In this document: piece by piece, positions 40,889-45,957 of the stretch
How positions within the stretch are numbered: the stretch's first letter is position 1
Layout of the letters: the number at the start of each line of letters is the position of its first letter
Assembly: GCA_027698105.1 (NCBI GenBank)
Contig: JAQERH010000024.1
Coordinates: forward strand, 1-45,957
Length of the DNA: 45,957 nt
Direction of reading: 5' to 3'
Origin: Lachnospiraceae bacterium AM93-12TA
GTDB taxonomy: Bacteria; Bacillota; Clostridia; Lachnospirales; Lachnospiraceae
Notes under the pieces: model-generated
Seen by the model: the letters and a program-made list of their open reading frames with translations, nothing else
What the model was told of the DNA's origin: nothing
The model's database searches: none
Position numbers and translations under genes: made by a program

Positions 40889-41959
40889 ATGAACGATAAA
40901 CAGGAAAAACTACAGAAAAACAATGCAGACAGGCTTTTGCGTACCAGGTGGGGAGAAAAGCCCTACTACTCTCTTGATTACTATTTAAAAGAAACCTTTG
41001 GACAGAAGGTTTACAAGCTGGCATTGGACGGAGGCATGACCTGTCCGAACCGGGATGGAACTCTGGATACCGGGGGCTGTATTTTCTGCAGCGAAGGCGG
41101 ATCCGGCGATTTCGCCGAAGCCTCTTCTGTATACAATACAGCCCCAGGCTGTGCGGCGTCTCTGGTGCCAAAGCGCGTATCCCCATCCCTTCCTGAGATA
41201 GAGCAAAGGATTGCCCTGCTTAATGTCCACAGACAGATCGAACGAGCCAAGGATCGTGTTTCCTCAAAAATAAAGGACGGGAAGTATATTGCCTACTTCC
41301 AGTCCTACACAAATACCTATGCCCCTCTCCCTTACCTGGAGGCCCTGTTTTCCCAGGCTCTCTCCCACCCGGATATCGCAGCCCTCTCCATTGGAACCAG
41401 GCCTGACTGCCTGCCGGAAGAAATCATCGCTCTTTTAAAAGAACTGAACCAGAAAAAGCCTGTCTGGATCGAGCTGGGGCTTCAGACAATCCACGAGGAT
41501 TCTGCCCGTCTGATTCGAAGAGGATATGAACTCCCCTGCTTTCTCGACGCCTTAAAAAGGCTGAAAGAGGCAGGTCTTACAGTCATTGTCCATGTGATTT
41601 TAGGACTTCCCGGAGAGACCAGAGAGGATATGCTGGAAACCGCCCGTTTCCTGGGGCATCTGACAAATCCCTCCATCGATGGAATTAAGCTTCAGCTGCT
41701 CCACGTTTTAAAAGGCACAGAGCTCTGCCGTCTGTACGAAGCAGAACCATTTCCCGTTATGGAACCGGAGGAATATTTCTCCCTGATCGCCGACTGTATC
41801 CGCCTGCTGCCCCAGAACATCGTCATTCACCGCATCAGCGGAGACGGCCCCAAATCCCTTCTCACAGCGCCTCTGTGGAGCGGCAATAAACGGTTCGTAT
41901 TAAATTCCATCTCCAAAACCCTGCGGGAGACAGGAGCCTTTCAGGGTCAGTGGGCCTAG
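40889..41959 (+). CDS. Radical SAM protein, TIGR01212/YhcC family
   Basis: A 356-aa radical SAM enzyme. The Fe-S cluster cysteines occur in CPNRDGTLDTGGCIFC, where spacing is C-x11-C-x2-C rather than the classical CxxxCxxC, as is usual for this family. It begins with SLDYYLKETFGQKVYKLALD and later has VWIELGLQTIHEDSARLIRRG and the glycine-rich VHVILGLPGETREDML. The function of the family is unknown. AAAAGGA lies 5 nt before the ATG. Its stop shares the CTAG palindrome with the convergent CapA-like gene. Confidence 0.93.
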   Translation: MNDKQEKLQKNNADRLLRTRWGEKPYYSLDYYLKETFGQKVYKLALDGGMTCPNRDGTLDTGGCIFCSEGGSGDFAEASSVYNTAPGCAASLVPKRVSPSLPEIEQRIALLNVHRQIERAKDRVSSKIKDGKYIAYFQSYTNTYAPLPYLEALFSQALSHPDIAALSIGTRPDCLPEEIIALLKELNQKKPVWIELGLQTIHEDSARLIRRGYELPCFLDALKRLKEAGLTVIVHVILGLPGETREDMLETARFLGHLTNPSIDGIKLQLLHVLKGTELCRLYEAEPFPVMEPEEYFSLIADCIRLLPQNIVIHRISGDGPKSLLTAPLWSGNKRFVLNSISKTLRETGAFQGQWA

Positions 41960-43224
41960 CTTTCCGGCTTGAGACTGCCTGCTGCATCCACAGAAATTCC
42001 AAAGGACAGCTCTTCCATGTATTGGTAAAAGCCTTCTCTTTCCTCCTCTGCCAGCATCCTGGTATATCCGGCAGAGGAGGTTCCCGGCAGAAGGGTAAGC
42101 ACAGGCTCTCCCTCCCTGGGTACGTCCACCTGGAGAAGCATGGTTTTCGGGATACTGCTTCCAAAGACAAAATTGCCCAGGCTGTACACAATAGGCTTTC
42201 CCTTATAGTATTCAATCCCCTGAAGAACATGAGGGTGGCTTCCTATGACCAGATCTGCTCCCGCGTCAATGTACTGCTGCCCCAGAGTTCTCTGATAGCT
42301 CTCCGGCTCAGTCTTTCTCTCAATTCCCCAGTGGATGTAAACTGTGAGAAAATCGCAGGATGCCTCTGCCTTCTGAATCTCTTCCAGAAGCACAGTAGAA
42401 TCATAAGCTGTCAGCATCCCAGGATGATCTGCTCCGGCAGCCCAGTGCCCTTTTGGAAATACTCTGGAAGCTGCCAGAAAACCAAAGGTTTTTCCTCCTG
42501 CTTCTATGGTTTTAAGAGCCTTGGCCTCGTCTAAGTTCTCTCCCGCTCCCGCGTGGAGAATTCCCGCCTCATCCAGCACTCGGATGGTATCGGAAAGTGC
42601 CTCTTTTCCATAGTCCAGAGCGTGATTATTGGCCAGAGCCACAATATCAGGCCCTATCTCCTGCAGAATCGAAACCTTTTCCTCAGGCAGACGGAAGGTG
42701 AACTGCTTGTCTGTCTCCGGCGTTCCCCGATTGCTGAAGGGAAATTCCTGATTAGCCATAAAGATATCCGCCTGCTCTATCGCCTGACGATATCCTTCGT
42801 CCAGCACACCGCCGATTCCTCCGCTTCGCCCATAAGCGCCTAACACATGATCAGACAGATAGACATCTCCGGCAAACAGGAGAGAAACCGTCTCTGCCGT
42901 TTCTTCCTGGCTGCTCTCTTCTGATTTTTCCGCTTCTTCTGTATTAATCTGAAGGACCGGCCTTTCTGTATTCTCCTCTGATTCTTCGCTTCCAGGTTCC
43001 GACGTTTTCTGTGCAGTTTCTGTCTCCTGTTTCCAGACTGTTTCTGTCCCCTGCTGTTCTATCTCCTGTTTCTCTGCCAAAAATCCATCTTTTCTGGCGA
43101 GAAACTGTTTTCCCACATATAAGCCGAAAAAAAGAAACAGAAGGCAGACGGCGGCAAACAAAAGCCGGTACGGTCCTCCTGTATTTCGGGGATTCCTTCG
43201 CCTGCTGCCTTTTCCTCGTTCCAT
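41956..43224 (-). CDS. CapA family poly-gamma-glutamate synthesis-like metallophosphatase protein
   Basis: A 422-aa membrane-anchored protein: basic N-terminus, one TM helix (about 19-38), a Gln/Glu/Thr-rich linker (about 50-108) and an extracellular CapA/PGA_cap domain (about 110-390). Its metal-site motifs are visible: FAGDVYLSDHV, ANQEFPFSNRG, LANNHALDYG, YIHWGIE, GSHPHVLQG and SLGNFVFGSS. CapA-type proteins take part in extracellular poly-gamma-glutamate or surface-polymer processing; no capB or capC is present, so the role is open. AAAGGA precedes the ATG by 10 nt. It follows DegV on the same strand by about 50 nt. Confidence 0.9.
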   Translation of the reverse strand: MERGKGSRRRNPRNTGGPYRLLFAAVCLLFLFFGLYVGKQFLARKDGFLAEKQEIEQQGTETVWKQETETAQKTSEPGSEESEENTERPVLQINTEEAEKSEESSQEETAETVSLLFAGDVYLSDHVLGAYGRSGGIGGVLDEGYRQAIEQADIFMANQEFPFSNRGTPETDKQFTFRLPEEKVSILQEIGPDIVALANNHALDYGKEALSDTIRVLDEAGILHAGAGENLDEAKALKTIEAGGKTFGFLAASRVFPKGHWAAGADHPGMLTAYDSTVLLEEIQKAEASCDFLTVYIHWGIERKTEPESYQRTLGQQYIDAGADLVIGSHPHVLQGIEYYKGKPIVYSLGNFVFGSSIPKTMLLQVDVPREGEPVLTLLPGTSSAGYTRMLAEEEREGFYQYMEELSFGISVDAAGSLKPES

Positions 43225-43277
43225 CTGTTCTGTTTCCTTTCTAACTTCTTTCTAAATTTAATATCAGCCTCTGTATG

Positions 43278-44120
43278 CTACAGAGTCAGAATAATGCCTC
43301 CGTCATTGGCGTAAACAGTGGCTACCCCCGCTGTATCTGTAATTACTACATCCTTAAACTGCGCCTTGCTGCAAATCAGATCTTTCACGCGCTCAGCCCG
43401 TTCCCTGTTATTACAGTGCGCGATCACCAGACGTCTGTCCTCTGTCTCGCCTGCCTGCTTCAGGGCAATCTCCGCCATCCTGCCAAGGGCCTTATTCATG
43501 CCTCTGGCCTGCTCCAGCTTCACAATCACGCCTTTATCTCCAGCCATCACCGGTTTAATGTTAAGAGCCGTGGCAAAAAATGCCTGAAGCCCTGTCAGAC
43601 GTCCATTCTTTCTAAGTGTATCCAGGGTTTCAAGAACAAAATACGTTCCCATCTGATCCCGGTATTCCTCTGCCTTCTTTACAACCTCTTCGAATTCCAG
43701 CCCCTGCTCACAGAGATCCCTGATACGCAGAGCTACATTCAGTTCACCGGAGGAGGCAGACAGCGAGTCAATGACAGCAATTTTCTTCTTATCAGCGCCG
43801 TACTCTTCCTCATAGAGGCTCTTGGCCAGGCAGGCAGAATTATAACAGCCACTCAGGTGAGTGGATAAGGTGACAACAAAAATCCACTCTGCATCACAGT
43901 CAAACTGCTCCTTAAAGTCCTCCGGGGAAGGGCAGGCGGTCTTCGGACAATCCTTGGCCTCCTTTACCAGCTCCAAAAAACGCTTCTGGTCAAAGGTTTC
44001 ATCATCTCTAATATGCACATGATCGACCTGAATTGTCAGGGGAATCATGTGAAAATGAGGATCCTGCTTTAATTCCTCCGTCAGATCCATGCAGCTGTCT
44101 CCAAGAATTTTATAGGTCAT
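43278..44120 (-). CDS. DegV family fatty-acid-binding protein
   Basis: A 280-aa soluble lipid-binding protein. DegV/FakB proteins bind fatty acids; FakB forms present them to the FakA kinase. Visible family segments: ILGDSCMDLTEEL, the TACPSPEDF pocket, FVVTLSTHLSGCYNSA and the late GLQAFFATALNIKPVMAGDKG. GGAGG lies 7 nt before the ATG. No fakA gene is in the window. It has a consensus promoter and is likely cotranscribed with the CapA-like gene. Confidence 0.92.
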   Translation of the reverse strand: MTYKILGDSCMDLTEELKQDPHFHMIPLTIQVDHVHIRDDETFDQKRFLELVKEAKDCPKTACPSPEDFKEQFDCDAEWIFVVTLSTHLSGCYNSACLAKSLYEEEYGADKKKIAVIDSLSASSGELNVALRIRDLCEQGLEFEEVVKKAEEYRDQMGTYFVLETLDTLRKNGRLTGLQAFFATALNIKPVMAGDKGVIVKLEQARGMNKALGRMAEIALKQAGETEDRRLVIAHCNNRERAERVKDLICSKAQFKDVVITDTAGVATVYANDGGIILTL

Positions 44121-44158
44121 AGGTATTCCTCCGCATCATCTAGTTTTCATTACTATTT

Positions 44159-44187
44159 ATTATAATAATGATGTGGTTTAAAGTCAA
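44159..44187 (-). promoter_or_regulatory. Promoter of degV
   Basis: Minus strand: TTGACT (44182-44187), 17-nt spacer, TATAAT (44159-44164), about 40 nt before the start codon. Confidence 0.85.
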
Positions 44188-44205
44188 GAACGGATCATGG
44201 CTCCA

Positions 44206-44247
44206 GGGCAGACTCCCTTACAGATACAGTTTCTGCCCGTTTTTTCC
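44206..44247 (+). terminator. T-tailed hairpin on plus strand between two minus genes
   Basis: GGGCAGA (44206-44212) pairs with TCTGCCC (44232-44238), 19-nt loop, then G and T6 on the plus strand. No plus gene lies upstream. On the minus strand it sits after the DUF5348-like stop but lacks a T tail there. Confidence 0.5.
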
Positions 44248-44254
44248 TGCCTTT

Positions 44255-44698
44255 TTATTGACTTTCTTCTATCTTTTCCCGAATCCGTGCTTTCAGCCCC
44301 TCCTGCTTTACGTCCCGCTCCAGCCCAATCAATCTCTGATGCTTTTCCATACTCACAGAGGCTCTGGTCCATATGACAGAATCCAATATCGGATCATAAA
44401 AGCAGACTTCTACCTCCTGTCCCGGCAGAAGCCTTCGTTCTCCAATGGCCAGACTGCCGTCCTGCCTGCGGGTCAGTTCTCCTTCTGCTGTAATCTCTCC
44501 CTCCAGATAATCAGCAAGCTTCTGAATCCGCTCCATGGCCTCTGCCAGATCGCAGAATACCTCTCCCCTCAGATAGTCCTCCGGATCTGATCCACTGTGA
44601 AACATCCCGTTCCAGATCCCGCATCCGTAGGTTTTCTGAAATTCTTTCAGCGCTTTCTTTACCGGTTCCAGCCCTTTCAGTATTTCCAGTTTTTCCAA
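44255..44698 (-). CDS. DUF5348-like protein of unknown function
   Basis: A 147-aa soluble protein. Residues 1-65 are helical and charged; residues about 70-130 contain EGELTRRQDGSLAIGERRL, a Glu/Val beta stretch and VIWTRASVSMEKHQRLIG, which resembles DUF5348 proteins; this identification is from memory of the pattern and is only moderate. The start is TTG, with GGGAG 8 nt upstream; the first ATG is at residue 31 or later. It is divergent from an XRE-type regulator, and a 22-bp palindrome lies between them next to its -10 box. It may be controlled by that regulator. Confidence 0.6.
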   Translation of the reverse strand: MEKLEILKGLEPVKKALKEFQKTYGCGIWNGMFHSGSDPEDYLRGEVFCDLAEAMERIQKLADYLEGEITAEGELTRRQDGSLAIGERRLLPGQEVEVCFYDPILDSVIWTRASVSMEKHQRLIGLERDVKQEGLKARIREKIEESQ

Positions 44699-44717
44699 CT
44701 TCCTCTCTCCCTTCCAG

Positions 44718-44745
44718 AAGTTTCCGAATGCGGAAACTTATTATA
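44718..44745 (-). promoter_or_regulatory. 22-bp palindrome and -10 box of the DUF5348-like gene
   Basis: AAGTTTCCG (44718-44726) and CGGAAACTT (44731-44739), spacer AATG, perfectly symmetric. A minus-strand TATAAT (44740-44745) abuts it, so the dyad covers the predicted transcription start. This is a good operator candidate; the -35 is weak. Confidence 0.65.
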
Positions 44746-44773
44746 CCTCTATCTTAATGAGATAATACCATTA

Positions 44774-44801
44774 TTGCAAGCACATGATGATTTTGTATGA
44801 A
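44774..44801 (+). promoter_or_regulatory. Promoter of the XRE gene
   Basis: TTGCAA (44774-44779), 16-nt spacer, TATGAA (44796-44801), just upstream of the ATG at 44821. The alternative start at 44797 would lie in the -10 box. Confidence 0.6.
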
Positions 44802-44820
44802 ACTCGCGGGGACTGACGTT

Positions 44821-45078
44821 ATGATTGTCTATGATAAACTGTGGACTGCCATGAAAGAAAAAGGCATATCCCAGAACCATTTATATAAATATTATAATAT
44901 CAGCCGCGCTCAGATATACCGGCTGAAACACAATCAGATTGTGTATACCAGCACCTTAAATATGCTGTGCAATATTCTGGGATGCGACGATATTTCTGAT
45001 ATCGCTACCTTTGTTCCGGATCAGCCCGGGGATGAAGGATATAGGGAATGTGCGCAGAAAAAACAGGAAGGTAAATAG
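44821..45078 (+). CDS. XRE/Cro-type helix-turn-helix regulator
   Basis: An 85-aa DNA-binding protein. The HTH spans about residues 5-62: YDKLWTAMKEKGISQNHLYK, YYNISRAQIYRLKHNQIVYT (recognition helix) and STLNMLCNILGCDDISDIA. The start at 44821 has GGGGA 8 nt upstream. The C-terminal 20 residues are polar and disordered. Single-domain regulators of this kind are often autoregulators; the palindrome at 44718-44739 between it and the divergent gene is the obvious candidate site. It ends at hairpin H2. Confidence 0.85.
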   Translation: MIVYDKLWTAMKEKGISQNHLYKYYNISRAQIYRLKHNQIVYTSTLNMLCNILGCDDISDIATFVPDQPGDEGYRECAQKKQEGK

Positions 45079-45089
45079 ATAGAATATAT

Positions 45090-45154
45090 AGAGGAAGAGG
45101 AAAGTTTTCACGCTCCGCCTAGAGTCGTTTAAAACTTTCCTCTTCCTCTTTTCA
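45090..45154 (+). terminator. Long conserved-loop hairpin H2 after the XRE gene
   Basis: Perfect 19-bp arms (45090-45108 and 45131-45149) flank a 22-nt loop, 11 nt after the stop. A short T-rich run (TTTTC) follows. The loop reads CA-CGCTCC-GCCTA-GAGTCG-TTT, matching H1 and H3 although the stem sequence is unrelated. Confidence 0.82.
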
Positions 45155-45246
45155 TCCATTCGTTTTCACACCTCAGCCTGGCGCTGACAGAAAAATACAG
45201 GAATGCTGTTTCAACAAAAAATCCCGGATATTATCATTGTCAGAGC

Positions 45247-45286
45247 AAAAAAGGCCTAGGGCAGGCTGCCGCATCTCACATGCGGC
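45247..45286 (-). terminator. Possible terminator of the RibD-C-like gene
   Basis: A perfect 7-bp hairpin GCCGCAT (45268-45274) / ATGCGGC (45280-45286) contains the stop codon; a minus-strand T6 run occurs about 16 nt further (45247-45252). The long spacing makes it uncertain. Confidence 0.4.
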
Positions 45287-45785
45287 AATATACCAGCTCT
45301 GCAAACTGCCCGTATTGCCGGACTGAATTCAAGCGGAACCGATGCAGGGTTTCTTCCTGTGTAAACAGAGGGATTCCTGCGCCCAGCAGCACAGGAGCCA
45401 CCTGAATAATAAGGTAATCCACCATATCCTGGTTAAGCAGCGGGGAGAGAATGGTATTTCCTCCCACCACCCAGATATTGCGGTTCGGTCCCAGCTCTTT
45501 TACAAACTCCACAGGATTGCCCTTAACTGCTGCAAAACCGGGACAGGCAAGCTCCCTGTGGGTGAACACATAATTTTCCGTGGAGGGATAAGCTGCCGCC
45601 GGATTCTCCATTTTTTCAATTTCCTCGAAAGTGCGGCATCCCATCAGCGTAACATCCATCTGTCTGTAAAATTCATCGTAGCTGGTTTCCTCCGAGCTTC
45701 CGGTTTCATACAGCCAGTCAAGCCCATGCTCTTTTGTCGCCAAGTATCCGTCCAATGTGATACAGCCGTAAAAAAATACTGCCAT
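45276..45785 (-). CDS. Dihydrofolate reductase-fold (RibD C-terminal-like) protein
   Basis: A 169-aa protein with the DHFR/RibD-C fold. Features: FFYGCITLDGYLATKEHGLDW, a GCRTFEEIEKM nucleotide-site segment and the IWVVGGNTILSPLL motif, in which the VGG loop binds NADPH, then QVAPVLLGAGIPLF. Stand-alone RibD-C proteins (YyaP/YwjB group) are of unknown function and are not proven riboflavin enzymes. AAAAGGAG lies 7 nt before the ATG. It is near a group II intron and has no functionally linked neighbours. Confidence 0.9.
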   Translation of the reverse strand: MAVFFYGCITLDGYLATKEHGLDWLYETGSSEETSYDEFYRQMDVTLMGCRTFEEIEKMENPAAAYPSTENYVFTHRELACPGFAAVKGNPVEFVKELGPNRNIWVVGGNTILSPLLNQDMVDYLIIQVAPVLLGAGIPLFTQEETLHRFRLNSVRQYGQFAELVYCRM

Positions 45786-45904
45786 CTTCGTACTCCTTTT
45801 GTATAAGTCCTTATCTGCTTCATGGTGTTAATATTGGTTTCCCATCTGCATGCAATCCGTCGCATTAATATGCCCGCTGAACAGAAAGAGTGTGACGGAA
45901 CTGT

Positions 45905-45957
45905 CAATCGAGTAGGAGGCGGTGATTAACCGCCGTCCTCTCACACCACCGTGCGTA
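45905..45957 (-). mobile_element. 3' end of a group II intron (truncated by the window edge)
   Basis: On the minus strand the sequence runs from the end of a domain V-like stem (ACGCACGGTGG) into GTGTGAGAGG and a domain VI-like hairpin (GGCGGT-TAATC-ACCGCC), then CTCCTACTCGATT. This matches the 3' end of bacterial group II introns from memory of such elements. The rest and any reverse transcriptase lie beyond the window. The 3' splice site is probably near 45903-45908, about 120 nt upstream of the RibD-C-like gene. Confidence 0.75.

Noticed and set aside
44206..44238. Considered as another conserved-loop hairpin because its loop contains CTCC
   Set aside because: The stem is only 7 bp and the second half of the motif is absent.
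44168..44590. Plus-strand open frame over the degV promoter region and DUF5348-like gene
   Set aside because: It overlaps a better-supported minus gene entirely and has no ribosome binding site.
1..45957. CRISPR arrays, prophage modules and defence systems
   Set aside because: No array of repeats and spacers, integrase, capsid or nuclease-defence gene was found; the only mobile element is the intron fragment at the end.

Overview
The window looks like ordinary chromosome of a Gram-positive anaerobic member of the Clostridia, most likely Lachnospiraceae. The grounds are strong AGGAGG-type ribosome binding sites, consensus TTGACA/TATAAT promoters, a SpoVB-type flippase, an IscU with an acidic tail, a ClpS-ClpA pair, BMP-type nucleoside ABC genes and a TIGR01212-type radical SAM protein. 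Genus is not determined. Most genes lie on the minus strand. The three tRNA genes are isolated single-gene units.

Layout. 1-6.1 kb (minus): a membrane c-di-GMP phosphodiesterase, an ECF sigma factor with its RsgI-like anti-sigma factor, truA, and a VanZ-like protein. 6.1-7.0 kb: a dyad-rich intergenic stretch with a strong promoter, a folded leader and a small protein (59 aa) built from two copies of one motif, then tRNA-Ser(CGA). 7.0-11.3 kb (minus): sulfur-transfer operon iscS-iscU-mnmA ending in a cell-wall amidase. 11.4-15.4 kb: a SpoVB-like flippase (plus), ridA, cvfB and acyl-ACP thioesterase (minus), tRNA-Gln(CUG). 15.4-19.4 kb: queA, a membrane protein, tRNA-Arg(CCG), a DedA protein and a lipoprotein. 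19.5-25 kb: FliB-like methylase, clpA, clpS and an M20 peptidase.

The largest functional unit is at 25.1-36.4 kb. An eight-gene minus-strand operon encodes a nucleoside-binding lipoprotein, an ABC importer, a RihB-like nucleoside hydrolase, an M20 amidohydrolase, a class I amidotransferase-like protein and a ribokinase. Divergent from it is a single polypeptide that fuses a LacI-type repressor to a PfkB/ribokinase domain. The likely flow is nucleoside uptake, cleavage to base and ribose, then ribose phosphorylation, with the fused repressor-kinase as regulator. Next come a MATE exporter with an attenuator-like leader, a cytidylate-kinase-like protein, an AlkD-like glycosylase and galK (minus). 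They are followed by a radical SAM protein (plus), a CapA-like protein and DegV (minus), a divergent DUF5348-like/XRE pair around a 22-bp palindrome, and a RibD-C/DHFR-fold protein. The window runs out inside the 3' end of a group II intron.

The least expected signal is a set of three very long, nearly perfect hairpins (15471-15527, 23763-23819, 45090-45149). Each lies 11-13 nt after a stop codon. Their 18-19 bp stems have unrelated sequences, but their apical loops share one motif (YGCTCC-N5-6-RAGTYR in the gene's sense). This pattern is unlike a single copied repeat and may be an undescribed family of structured 3' ends.
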